Below are positions 25,276 to 37,643 of a stretch of DNA of 64,000 bases, piece after piece; the first letter of the stretch is position 1; every line of letters begins with the position of its first letter. This DNA is from Paraspadella gotoi. Its lineage: Eukaryota > Chaetognatha. The translations under genes and the position numbers were made by a program. Where the stretch lies: positions 5,013,770-5,077,769 of the forward strand of contig CM119266.1 of the NCBI GenBank assembly GCA_051294375.1. The letters are read 5' to 3'. A model generated the notes under the pieces. It did not search any database and had not been told where the DNA came from. It saw only the letters and a program-made list of their open reading frames with translations.

Positions 25276-26730
25276 TCATATGAGGGAAATTCTCTTAACA
25301 AACTGATTCTTTGAACCCTGGTACAGACTGGTACGGGGCTACATGGCATTCTGAGAGGGAGAGAGGGATAGTTTTTTTTTTTATCATAAATAAACAATGA
25401 CAGATCAGCTATTTTGATTATGAATGATTTTATGAAGCCTCGGATATCTGAAGGACGCTTTGACGACCTTGAAATTTTTTAAGAGGCGTATTTTCGAACA
25501 TGAAAGGTTTAGATACGAGTGTCACGTGTGCTATGATTTTAATTACACGAGGTTTGGGAGGTGGATGAGAGAGCGTCTTTTTATGTCTACGTTTTTAGAT
25601 AAGAATGTGTAAGACATAGAATTAAAAGTTGATTATATTCAAATCAATCCAGGAGTACTTTGATCACTTTTACCTAAAATGTTGCATTAAGTATTCTTGC
25701 CAAATTTTTTTTCTTCAATGTATATTTTAATTTTTTTTTTTTAAATCTTAGTTCTTTACTTTTCATTCAACGTTTGTTTCTTTATTTATAATATAAAATA
25801 TATTTAAAAAAAAACATGTGGAACAAAACAAACGAAGCTTCGACGAATAGATTCAAAACTGCGCAATTTATTGATGAGTCGAATGTCACCAAACGTCGTC
25901 GTTTCATCCCCTTGTTCTTTTTTTTTTTCGAAAGAACTGCGTCGTTTTGAAATTAAACGTTCGAAAAATACAGAGGGCGTTTTTCGTCCGTTAATTGAAA
26001 TTCCTTTGAGTGGAGGAAAAAAGTATTAAAAAAAAATATATTGACGAAGAAAACGTGTAGAGATTTTTTAGGTTCGAAATTTGAGGTAGTTTTTTCTGGA
26101 AATTTCTTTGTTCTTTGTGCGGCTGATTTCACACGCAAACTTATAATTTGGAGAGAGAGAGATAGAGAGAGAGAGAGGGGAAGGAAAAAAGTCCTCTTAC
26201 CAGCTGATTCTGGTTCGATATAAAAACAGCATCCTGTATCGTTAAAGGCTAACTAGCATGAAATTTGGATGAAAGGTTGAACAGAGTAGAGAAGAGCGCA
26301 AAAGAGTGAAATGTCAATTTCATTCATGATTGTATTTGTAAAAAATAAACTGTCTTGCCTTGATTAATTCGTATATAAAACTAATTAAATTTATTTGATG
26401 AAAAACTGGAAATTTAAATTTTTAATTTATGACGGAATGACAGTGAGGTGGGTCTTTCATGGTGACAATTTGAAACAATGTTTTTGTTTTTAATTAATTT
26501 TCAAGTAGGATTATAAAGGGTCAGAATCGAAGATCTAAAGGGTCATAACAAGTCCCCTTTTCGGCGAACGCCTGACCATTTTTTACGAATCTTAAAAATA
26601 ATTAATCCTTTCGTGTTTAAGACTTTTGACTTTTAGGTGCATCCCAAATTAACTTTTCTTCTTCTTGAAAAATAAAATATTATTTTATATTTGAAATTTT
26701 TAATTAGTCGAATATATTTTGTGACCGAAG

Positions 26731-26771
<41 letters not shown>

Positions 26772-26846
26772 GCCATTGAAATTGAAATAAGTTTTGACGA
26801 TCTGTATTTAGGCGATCGGCCCGAAAATGTTATCATATCGAAACAC

Positions 26847-26886
<40 letters not shown>
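26731..26886. repeat. Two (GA)n arrays
   Basis: GA runs at 26731-26769 and 26850-26886 separated by about 80 bases of unique sequence. Confidence 0.9.
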
Positions 26887-26889
<3 letters not shown>

Positions 26890-27688
26890 TAAATAAGAAT
26901 TAGTCATTGGGCAAAATATCTTTCTTGGGTTTTGACGTGTTTTTTGGGGAGGTTTGGCCAATTTTTTGGGGCATAATTACTGGTAAATTAAATTAATAAT
27001 AATAATAACTCAAGTTAATGGCTAAACCCCCAAAAAATACCTTTGACCAAGAGAGGCAAACACCATTTGGTCTACCATATCCATCTACTGGTCCATTTCC
27101 TGCGATGCAAACGTGACAAATAAAAAACATTACATACTTTCACGAGTGGGCATTTGTGGTGGTTTTTAGGATAATTATTAAATAAATGTAAAAAAAAACC
27201 CCAAACATTTAACCATCGATAAAAAGAAAGGACCGGCAAGTTTGGTTCTTATCATGAAATACATATTTGTCAGTCAACTGTTCTTTTTTATTGAAGGGCG
27301 GGGCTGTATCTTCGTGATCAATATTTGCAAAGTAAAAAAATGATCACAAGTTCAGTTATGAAAGTATTTTCTCCATTGAGAGCTGATTCGTGACTTTCGG
27401 GCTTGTCTCTTTTATGTTGTGGTTAAAAGTTAAAACTGGCTACAACCCTGGGCGAAAAGTCCGAGGGGGGGGGGCGTGACCCGAGAAACGCTTACGGTTC
27501 TGAGGTGGAAAAGCTAAGTACCAGCAGAGGGTAAATCCCTTTTAAATAGTGCAAGGCACAGACCTGGAAATAAATAAAATTAATAAATAAATGAACAAAT
27601 AAATGAATGAACAAATAAATTAATCAATAAATAAATTAATAAACGAAATCAATAAATAATCAATAACCCCCCCCCCACTTTTTTACAG

Positions 27689-30600
27689 GCGGTGGTGGTC
27701 ATCAAATATTTGTTCCAATTTGGATTTTTCCCCTGGAACGATCTCGTCGTCTTGGATCCACTTTACGTCCCCAGGATTTTGGGGATCGAAAAGAACGACA
27801 GCTACGCCACCTTCGATCTGGTGAGGAGGCTGGGTTTTATATTCTGAATGTCACCCATTTCAGTTTAAATTTAGAATTAGAGTTGTAAGGTTTAAAAAAT
27901 TATGGTAAGAGTTATGGATAAGGATTTGGATAGGGTCTAGGTTATAAAAATGGTGAGGGGTTGTCACTGTGCCACTGTGCCGCGCCAATGCCGTTGCTGT
28001 CCCATTGAACCTTTTCCCTTTTCCCCCCTTATCCAGTTTCTGCTGTTGATGTTGTTCTTGCATCGTTCTATCCTCAAAGCCAATGGATTGTGGAAAGACT
28101 CGGAACAATCTGTCTCACCCAAGACCGACGAGGAGCATTTAGTAAGAGTTGTTGTTGTTGTAGTTTTGGTTACCATAGCAGCGGTTTAAATAAGGTTAAT
28201 TTCTTATTGGCTATGGTTATATTAATTGAATAATTACCTGTTCTACTATGTTAGATTATATTTTCTAACTCTAAAATCTTAAATTGATTTACGTAAATAT
28301 TAAGCTTAATAACTAGCTTTATAAAACAACTTTTGGTATATTAAAATGTTTTTTATGAATTAATATTTGTCCCAAGCTTAGAATTAGATGTTTTGTTTTG
28401 CTTAATAATATTTTTGTTGTAGTTGTCGTTATTTACTCGTTATTACCATTGCGCACAAGATGGTTTTTCATTCCCACGATGACCATAGATCAGTTTTCGC
28501 CGCTTTCCCTCTGCCGATCGTGGCACGCTTATCATTCCTTTGATCTCTTGTTGATTTATATTCGAAAACGAATCTCGTAATTCCCTTACCTCCCGACAGA
28601 GGTCGAGTTTTCCGCCCAAACATCGCGGAAAACAAAAAGAGCATCCGAAAGAGGATCGGATCGAGGAGGAGGAAGATGTCGCCGCGCCCTCTGGGGGTAA
28701 TTCTCTTTCTTTCCTTATTAATATTATTGTTTAAAAATGTATAATTTAAACTTTGATATCTCGAATTATTTAAATCCCACAGAAAATTCCGAAGGAGATG
28801 TCGATCCTCCCAACGCGGATTCGACAGGGACGTTAGAGGGCGCGGAAGGCGAAACGAAGGAAAGCTCGTGGTAAATCGAAATTGTGTTTAAAAGTCTTTT
28901 GTTTATATATTATTTTTAAACTCGAATCTTGCGCGCGCATGCTTATTAAATCCGCCGCTAGGCGCCGCCTGTCGTTTTATTAATGTTTCCGCTTTTCTTA
29001 TTCGCATGTCTGCGCCGTCGAATTTAACAGAAAAATTAGTTCTTTTTTTAACGCACGAAGCTTTCCTTATTTTCTTTTTTTCCCCTTTATTTTTTTAACC
29101 CCCGCGACGCTTTTTTCTGCGTGATTAACTTACCCTCGCTTTTTCCATTCGGTCACGCACGCTACTCCGACCCGGCCCTCCCACTGGTCCCTTACCTTTT
29201 TTACCACATTCCTCACTACCTTTACCATTAATTTTCCCTGACGTTACCTACCATTACCTTACATTACACTATCCTTACCATTATTATACCCTTACATTAC
29301 CATTACCTTACATTACCTTACCCTGACCATTACCCGACCCTTAACATTACCTTTACCCTACATTACATGACGATATCCTTACCATTACCCTTACCTCTCA
29401 CCTCACTTTTCTGAAAACAAAAAAAGGTCTGACATTAGACCTAAAGAGAATTCCGGGTCTCGTGACCGAAGGCGTCACGGTGGGCGTGTCCGCCGTCCGT
29501 CGCGCCGTCGAAGATCTTCCCAGAAAGATCAGGGACATGTCCCATTCTAGAAACATGGATCCATTTTTGACTCAGATGGAAGAGATGAGTGGCTTCGCCG
29601 CGAGAGGTGTTTTGGATTGACGTGGTTGATGTAGTTGACGGGGTGGATGTTGCTGATGTAGTCGATTAGAGCGGGTGATTGAGATTCGTGATGAAGGTTG
29701 TATGACATCTCACAGACCATGACTTAGTTTAGACGGCCAAATTGGTGGTAAACTTTAATAAAGTATAGCAGGGCTCCGTCGACTTCCTTCGTTGTTATCA
29801 TGTCAGAGGGAATTAACATTAACATTAACTGAACCCACTTTCATCTTAACCGCTTTTTGCTAACGTTTTCGGTTTTTAACAGTTGATATGTTTTTTTTTT
29901 TGCTAACGGGATGCCTTAGTTTAAATTTTAATTTCATTGTAAATTGTTTATCGCGAATTAAATCCGCTTTAGAAAATTATTTGTTAAGAAAAAGGGTCAT
30001 TCAATTCAACTTCAAAAATAGGCTAAAATGGAGTACAAATTCAGAAAGCTGAGCTCTGGCGATTCCTAAAATGTATTCACTTTAAGCATTTGATGCATTC
30101 TACCCCCATATTATATCGGTTAATTATAATATAAATAAAAGAAACCTATCTGAAGAGTTGCAGGTCAAACGAAAAGGCCAATCCATCTGATATTTTTATG
30201 AATTCTTTATTACTGAATTAGAAAAATGTAATAGAGAGACATTTTTAACTTTCAACTTGTATCCTTGAAAATGAAAAGTTTTAAACTTTAACCCTGAATT
30301 CTTTCTAACTGGAACACGTTATCAAAATGTTTCTCTATTACATTTTTACAAATGTTTTTAAGATTGCTAATCAAATTTTTAATTCAATATTATTGCAGTC
30401 GTTTAGGCTGCAACTCTTCAAATTCAGTGTAGATTCATTGTACTCGAATTTCTTTACCATCTATTAACTGAAGATTTTGTTCATGACTGGAAAACCAACA
30501 GAGTAACGAGATTAATTGTTTTAATTCTCCCCTTCTAAACTATCTCATAACTTCTTACCTAGAATTTTTTAACAACCAGATTGAAAAAACAAATCTTTAA

Positions 30601-32210
30601 AAAATGTGCTTACCCATTTAACTTAACAATTTTGTTATTTACCCATTTAAAAAAAATTATTGAAAACAGAATGAACACAAATAAATAAGAACTTATTTCT
30701 TTGTGATTACTGATGACTATAATGTATTTCTCGATATATTAGCTCTAACACATCAATGATTACGTATTGTTATGCTGAATGACCTTTCCTCTTAATATTT
30801 CTCGATATTCTTTCCCAATTAAAGATTTCACGAACAAAATATTTAACATCTACTTTTTTTGAAATTCATGAAATCTTAATTATTTTTTAGTTTTGAGTAA
30901 TTTGGTTTCAACATAAATCTGACTTCATGTAGTGACCGTATTTGTAATTTACTTAGGCTCCGTGAATGCTTAAAGCCTTTCCGTGATTTCTACAACTCAA
31001 TGACGAATCCCACTTATAACACAGGTCAGTTCATCACAGTTGTTTAAATTCGTTCGATTCCCCGCACAGTGTATTCATTCCCTCGAATATTCTTCTCTCC
31101 CCACAGTGGTCGACGTCTACGCCCCAATGTTCGCCTGTGATTTTATTTGTTTCATAATAATCGTTTTCGGATATCAAGCCTTTGGTGTAAGTTATTAAAG
31201 AATATTGAACCGAAATTATTAGACAAAATATGTAAATTTAATTTTTTTTAATTTTTAGGAAGTGTCAGCGACATCGGGCAACGTCGCTGATTACATTGAA
31301 GACAACAAAGTTCCTCAAAACTTTTTGATGATGCTTTTAGTACAATTTGGAATGATAATTGTGGACAGGTATAATTATAATTCTTGATAATTTTTTTCAT
31401 GAATACTAATGTACTATTTTTTAAAAATACTATTTTCTAACAGGGCTCTATTTCTGCGCAAAAATATATTGGGCAAGCTCGTCTTTCAAGTCTTTTTAGT
31501 TATCTTCATTCACATTTGGTTATTTTTTATAAATCCATATCTAACGCAAAGGTGAGTTTCAAGAATAACTGAAGAGTGATTACCATCAATGTTTAATTAT
31601 ACAATTTAATTTTCTGCTTTATTTCATATAAATTAATATATAGTACAACGTATTGTATAAAAGGGTTTAAGACCATTGCCATATAGTCAATAATCAGCTT
31701 GGAAGAGCTGCTTTGAGTCAGAAAGCGTTAGTAAGTGAGTTAAATATTTTAGGATACAAGTAATAAGAATACATCTCTGCGTAACAGTTACATTACATTG
31801 TATACACCGCTTTTGTGTGAAATATAAAACTCAAAACATACTAATTTTACTAATATGAATAAGATGAATATTTGTTATTTGCAGAAAATTCGTTGAGAAC
31901 ACCGCCGCCCAATTTTGGTATTTCACCAAATGCATATACTTTGCCCTGTCTGCTTATCAAATTCGGTCGGGTTACCCGACGCGAATCTTGGGAAACTTCC
32001 TTACCAAAAAATACAATTATTTCAACCTGTTTCTATTCAAAGGGTGAGTAACATAAAGTAACAATGAAAAATCCGTGTTTTTTTAATACAATTTCCTAAA
32101 CTTTTGTCTTTTTGTCTAGTTTTCTCATCATTCCGTTTTTGTTGGAACTTCGGGCACTGATGGATTGGATGTGGACCGACACAACCCTTGCCTTGAGCAG
32201 CTGGCTCCAG
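27689..32210 (+). CDS. PIEZO: PIEZO, exon block 2 (membrane helices and cytoplasmic linker before the pore)
   Basis: Exons: 27689-27820, 28037-28141, 28600-28696, 28783-28870, 29427-29606, 30957-31024, 31107-31186, 31259-31368, 31444-31551, 31885-32043 and 32120-32210. The first continues directly in phase 0 from 6940 across the mib-containing intron and encodes [16 protein letters not shown], a family hallmark. Exons 3-5 are an acidic and basic linker. Phases do not chain at 28870/29427 or at 29606/30957, so one or more small exons are missing there. From 30957 on the chain is perfect. It encodes [14 protein letters not shown], the re-entrant and helix region, [20 protein letters not shown], then [12 protein letters not shown]. 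The last matches the PF-x2-E-x6-W signature conserved throughout PIEZO channels. This is the last peripheral membrane-helix unit leading into the anchor next to the pore. Confidence 0.9.
29160..29405. repeat. TTACC-rich degenerate repeat
   Basis: Irregular repeats of CCTTACCATTACC type in the intron between PIEZO linker exons. The spacing is not regular enough to be telomeric. Confidence 0.7.
30152..30419. mobile_element. MITE-like element with terminal and subterminal inverted repeats
   Basis: Left end GAAGAGTTGCAG (30152-30163) and right end CTGCAACTCTTC (30408-30419) are exact reverse complements. A second inverted pair, AAATGTAATAGAGAGACATTT at 30224-30245 and its near-complement at 30332-30353, lies inside. 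There is no coding sequence. It is within a PIEZO intron. Confidence 0.7.
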
Positions 32211-32466
32211 GTGAGTTAGGTTATAGAAGGTGTTACAGGGCTTCTCACTTGAAAAGGACCATTCGATAAAGGCCCAAAATTTGGAAAGGCTTAGGCTTTC
32301 CTCGACTTTTTGAAAAAGTCCCTGAGCCTATTCTATGGGATTTTTTTCCAAAATTTTTGCCCGTTTATAGTTTAATTTCCAATCTCCGTTTTGCACGTTT
32401 GCCATTTTATATATACAAATATTCTTTACAATGTCTTTTACGACGGACAAAGAATATCTTTGTCCC

Positions 32467-35400
32467 TCATGTATTTTCGGTATTGTGAATGTCCATCCTT
32501 TGAAAGTTTCTATGTCGATAATAAATCGACGGCGTCGGAAATCCTCCATATTTTTTGAACAAGACGACGATGACGGCGACGATGACGATCGTAGCGACGA
32601 GAATAGCGAGCGCGATGCCGACCACCTGACCGTCGCTGAAGCCTTCCTTCTCCTTCCGACACTCCCCAGAGTAGTCCGTCCACTTAGCGTCGGCTCCGCA
32701 TTTCGTGAAGACGGAAACCTTCGTCGCGTAACCCTTTTGACAATCGAGCACGCAGTCAGAATCGTATTTTTCTCCGCGGGTGCAGTTCCATGATCCTCGT
32801 TGGGGAGTCTCCAAGTCGGGGCATTTGACCGGCAGGCACGACGCTTTTACGCTGCTGTGCCACTCACCGCTCTTTCCGCAGAGAATCTGAGGTCGATTCT
32901 CAAACTCGTATCCCTTGTCGCAGACGAGATTGCAAGGAGTGGATCCGTACTTGTGGTCGCCGGTGCAATACCAGTGTCCGTTGGCGACGGATCTCGGGAC
33001 GCCGCAAGATACGCGTTGGCACGGGTCCATTGGGGGCGAGGTCCACGTGTCGTTTGTCTGGCAGAGTTTGGTCACGTTGGGAAATTTGGAAAAGTGACCC
33101 GGAAGGCAAGACCGCGTGCAAAGGCTGCCCTCTTGATGCCCGCGAGAACATGACCAAAAGTAGTGGCCATCGTTCTTCAGTTGGGGACAACGTTTGCTAA
33201 ATGGGGAAATAAGGAGTTTTGATTGCTTAATGATTCATTTCGTTGTTTGTTCTATACAAACGTGAGATATAGTTATATAAGATCGAAAAATTAACAAAAT
33301 ATAAATTTTTACTTTAGTATTCATAAACGATAGCTTATGATACATACAATTCTTAAAATTTCCTTGCTCGTGTATTAATATAATTTTATTTTGAATTATA
33401 AATATGAATTTTTATATTTACGATTTTAAAGCTATTTATGTTTTTCTCAGCTCTTCAAATACATAATTCTCTCTTTTTAAAACCTCTTTTTCTCACCTAA
33501 TGCAATTCCCGTTATCGACTTTCCACTTTCCATCGGGGCCGCAAACAGCCTTAACTTGGGGGTGTGCCTCGAAATCGGCTTTGCATTTGAGAGAACAAGA
33601 TCGTACCGGGATGAAGCTGCTCGGCGATTCGCACTCCCAATCGAGGGCGTTGCGAGATGCCATGTCGATGAGACCCTGTAATATCAGTTATTAATTTTAT
33701 TCTGACGTCGGACAATGGACATTGACAGTGGACAGGTTATGTTGGTATGTTATTTATATTATATTATTATATATTTATTTTAAGATGAAAACATAGCAAG
33801 ACACCCCGTCTAGTTGATATTTTAAAAGGTTATAATTTTGAAATTATTTAAGATTATAACTTAACAAGTTTTGATTTAATTTGTACAACGATTTTAATTT
33901 GTATCTTAGCAGACATGTTTCGGGTCATAAATTCGAGCCGAAACATGTCTGCTAAGATAGAAAATAAAATCGTTGTACAAATAAATCAAAACTTTGTTAT
34001 TCTCTCAAAAACAACGAAAGAAAGGATTATACCATGAAGATTATAACTTATATTTAGGCAACTCCAATTGTCTTCAGTTACTAAAATTCTATTATCATTC
34101 TGGCATCACCACACATGATAGTAATCTATCCTTACCGAAAGATTACGCTTGTGACATGTGATAGGATCGCAATGATAGATCGGGTTCGACCAAGTCCCGT
34201 CTGCCCGACACGTTCTCTCCATCTCGCCCGTCTTGTACGTGGCCGGACAAGGCGCACGGCAAGTGGATTCGAAGACTGCCGTGCAGTTGGTGGCCTCGGG
34301 CCAGTCAGGGCAGTTGACCCTCTGGCAAGGGGTCGATTGGTTTGACCAGGTCAGGTCTGATTGACAAGTGCTGGAGGGAGGAGAACTTTGACTTTAAATT
34401 GTTTCCCTCCAAACATAATTTTAACTCTAAGGTAATTTTGAATAAAGTTTAATTAAATTTTAAGAAAATGAACTAACATCCTTAAAAATCCTTATGATTC
34501 ATCGAGGCCGTTCACAGTCCTCACCTGTTGTCCCCTTTGAATCCATTGGCACAAAAGCATTGAGACCCAAAATTGAAACCGGACGAGCAATTCCAGAGTG
34601 TGGATTCGTTGGGCATCTTTTCTCTGCATCCTACCCAATTGCCTAGAATAGGTGGGGTGAGTTAACCGATTCTCAAATGTAATCACTTGAAGAGACAGTA
34701 ATTATTGTAATTGTATTAGTTGACAGAACCGTTCAATATAAGCAGTCCCTGAGCATCGGATCAGGCTGTAACACCATGTTACAGGCGGGTTAAGCGCCCC
34801 GTCCCTCTTAACTGCCAGACGACCACCGGGCTAGAACCCCGGACCTTTGGGTAGGGAGGCGAATGACTTGCCTCCGGCACCAATGGCCGCTGATGAACGG
34901 TTGGTGGATTTTAGTCCACCATACATCCCCTCTCCCGTAGGGAGAAGTCTGTTGTGTCTCTTCAGTGTATTATTGTTGTTGGTGGAAAGTTCATCACCAA
35001 GTTGAGGCCATGTCGCCTGATCTGTTGTGGGCGGAAAGTGCATCGCCAGGTTGAGGCATATCGCCTGAAAGTGTTGTTGTTGCTGTTGTGTTTGGAAGTC
35101 GGGCTCACCAATGAAGAGACAGTAATTATTGTAATTGTTAGTGACAGAACCGTTCAATATAAGCAGTCCCTGAGCTTCGGATCAGGCTGTAACATCATGT
35201 TACAGGCGGGTTAAGCGCCCCGTCCCTCTTAACTGCTAGACGACCACCGGGCTAGAACCCCGGACCTTTGGGTAGGGAGGCGAATGACTTGCCTCCGGCA
35301 CCAATGGCCGCTGATGAACGGTTGTGGATTTTAGTCCACCATACACTTTTCCAAGGCCAAAAAAGTCAGTCCTATCCCCAAAACTTACCCGTCCAGAACC

Positions 35401-37643
35401 GGATGTTCGACATCCACGCGAACTGCGATACATCGGGTTGACCGTTTTATTGATGTCGCAAGTGTTCGGAACTTCGTTACCCACGAAACCGTAACAATGA
35501 TACGATTCGAAATTCGTTACAGTCCGGACTTTTCTATGACTGTAGTTGGTGAAGCTGGGAAGCGAGTAATGATTGGGATTTTGTCTTTTGTTTTCTCAGT
35601 TAAAAAGCTACATCTTACCTTTTGACTTTGGACTGGCACATTAAGGCTAAAATCAGAGCTAACTTTGATTTTGTGTAGCGAATCCTAAATTCCCTCCCGT
35701 ATAGCTTGGTTAAACTCAGCTCGTCCCATTGGCTTAGACAGCTAAGTACTCGTTCACCAACCGTGAGTTCCGGGATCAATCCCCTCATGGTCACGCTGGT
35801 TAAAATGTGATGGTGTCGGCATAAACACGCCAGTGACAAGGGGTCCAAAGCAGGATTAGATTTAGATCTTATTATTTTCCTCCTTCCTATTGCTTTTCCA
35901 ATCTCAGTCTTTCTTTTTTCCCTTTCCTTTATTTTTTAATTTCCTTTTTCTTCCTCTCCTTCTCTCCCCCCAGCCTCTCTACCCCCCCCCCCCAAACCTG
36001 GAACCGGAGTCGTCGACCAAAAGCGACTCGACACTGTTGAGTTTTCCTCCTCCGCAGTCCGAGTCGTTGGAGGCGAAGAAGACATACTTAGTGGGTCCAC
36101 CCCAGACGAGGTGGTGCTTGAAGAAGGAAGGGTTATCCAGGTGGCTGGCGAAGGAGAATTTCACAACTGTGGGGGGGGGGGATTGGTGGGTCAATTTAAA
36201 TGGGTCATTATGTTTAAATGTTAATTTCATGAGTTTGTGGCGGTATATTCACACCGCCTCACGTCCACCATCCTTCAGCCAGAACCATTGGCTCAGAGGG
36301 GGAACACACCATCCCAGGCGTAGTGTTCCATCCAGAGTCCTAACGACTTCCCTCTGCGCTGGCGAAGCGAGACCGTCCTTGGGTAACCGCGCCAGTGACT
36401 GGAGGCGTCACTGAGGGTCGGAAGCCCCCAAAGCCAACAGTGAGATGCCCCATCCCAATGGGCATCACAGGCAACCCGGCTGTTGCCATAAGTTCATAAA
36501 TAATTAGTTATCTTGTGAGGAGGAAAGGGGCATTAACCTAGTTTCATAGCGGCAGTATCAAGTTCGTCGCTTTTATTATAACATTAACAAGCGTCAGACT
36601 ATTCATTATTACAAAACCTTTGTACCTTTAATGGCATCAGGGAATCTCATCCATATCGCTTGTGGCAGACTGTCATTGCAAGTGTTGCACAATGCGGCGG
36701 ACATCCACATGTCATCCACATGGTCGTGTTGTCCAAAAGCGTTGCTCACATTGGTGTAGAGAAAACCCGCGCCAGAAATACTTTAATAAAGGATTAGGAA
36801 AAAAAATTATTAAATTAACGAATTCTTAGCAATATAAATCTTTAAAACAATATTATTAAAATGGAAGCTAATTAAATTCTAGTCGTGCTGCATTGTTTCC
36901 ATCTTGTATTCAAACTGAGAGAAATGCGAGCCTAACCCGTCAGTCTATCCCAACATTGGGAGGAAAGATTTTTTGGGTTTTAAATGATTAAAACATTTTG
37001 ACATGGGTTATTACCGTTTTACTAATAATATTGAATCATTAAAATAACTGAATTCTTGAAATACCCGATGACGTTGTTGGTGGAGGTGGCATCTGCCACG
37101 CCCCCTTGATAGTTGACTTCGACAAGATTGTCTAATCCTGTATCATTGTCATTGTGACTTCTATGATGTTTGAGATCGACCGGGCATTCGTATCCCAACT
37201 GGTGGTTTCCAATGTGTAGTGTTGGTGGGGTTGGTGCTGAAATTTTGTTGAACAAATTTTAATACACTTTTTTTTCTGAACAAAATAATTTTCAGAACAA
37301 ACTAAGAGCATGTATGCATAGAATTTTCTATTGATATCACGAAATTATTTTTCAATTTTTTAATTTTTTGATATTCAAAATAAATCGAAATAAAAACTAA
37401 AAGCAAAATTTTATTATAGATTTTTTTTAAATTTCTTTTTTTTCATTTTTCTAATAATTATGACTCATTGACTAAAAATCAACCCTAAACGTTTTTGATG
37501 TAATAATTTTAATTTAAAACGTACAAAATTTAAAAAAAATTAAGTAAGTTCCCTTTACCTCCTACGCAACAATGAAGGATGAGCAGCCAAACGCCTCCCA
37601 AACCGATTGACAGTTTGATAATTTCCGCCCGGAAACCTCCCAT
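32467..37643 (-). CDS. Single-pass sushi (CCP) domain cell-surface protein, nested in a PIEZO intron
   Basis: Exons on the minus strand: 37643-37559, 37236-37065, 36780-36626, 36166-35998, 35539-35389, 34642-34525, 34370-34136, 33675-33497 and 33196-32467. Exon 1 starts at an ATG and encodes a hydrophobic signal peptide (LSIGLGGVWLLILHCC). Exons 2-4 encode a roughly 165-residue beta-rich ectodomain with paired Cys (CNTC, SDCGGG), of no family I can name. Exons 5-9 encode Cys-rich modules. From exon 7 on they have the CCP pattern of four Cys with a late Trp (CGVPRSVANGHWYC, CGKSGEWHSS). The last exon adds a 23-residue transmembrane helix (GIALAILVATIVIVAVIVVL) and a short basic cytoplasmic tail, ending in TGA at 32467. 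The phase between exons 5 and 6 does not match (0 to 1). Tandem SINEs interrupt that intron, so a small exon may be missing. A role in adhesion or innate recognition is plausible for the family but not shown. Confidence 0.8.
33864..33997. repeat. Near-perfect 134-bp inverted repeat with GAAACATGTC core
   Basis: Arms 33864-33932 and 33943-33997 are nearly exact reverse complements around a 10-14 base loop. The inner ends read GACATGTTTCGG and CCGAAACATGTC. GAAACATGTC resembles the GAAACGTGTC of the hammerhead-like element at 2641, but CTGATGA is absent here. It lies in an intron of the sushi gene. Confidence 0.8.
34686..35345 (-). mobile_element. Tandemly duplicated SINE-like family 2 copies
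   Basis: A unit of about 428 bases is repeated. Both copies start GAAGAGACAGTAATTATTGT (34690 and 35116), followed by the family 2 repeat at 34725-34925 and 35142-35345. The copies are far more alike than either is to the copy at 16187, so the duplication is recent. The pair lies in the sushi-gene intron where the exon phase is broken. Confidence 0.8.
35690..35850 (+). mobile_element. Possible tRNA-derived SINE fragment
   Basis: Contains GTATAGCTTGGTTA and, about 70 bases later, GGGATCAATCCCC, which fits a Pol III B-box (GWTCRANNC). Only one copy is seen in the window. Confidence 0.3.
36237..36495 (-). mobile_element. Interspersed repeat family 1, copy 2 (inverted relative to copy 1)
   Basis: Reverse complement of 13166-13422 with about 95% visible identity over its length, including the GGCAACAGCCGGG end. 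It lies in the sushi-gene intron between exons 3 and 4. Confidence 0.75.

Larger units (their letters stand above)
17453..27688. other. Remainder of the 20.7 kb PIEZO intron: no supported exons
   Basis: The interval holds low-complexity pyrimidine tracts (17650-17880, 19540-20060), GA/CT arrays (24883-24952, 26731-26769, 26850-26886), a MITE (22786-23241) and a 47-base direct duplication at 21198-21295. A GC-rich patch with CCAAT motifs lies at 24960-25270. It must contain the missing mib 5' exons if they exist, but I could not find MIB/HERC2 or ZZ motifs by reading. Confidence 0.55.

Noticed and set aside
29160-29405. Interstitial telomere-like TTACCC repeat
   Set aside because: Units are irregular TTACC/ATTACC mixtures without a fixed hexamer.
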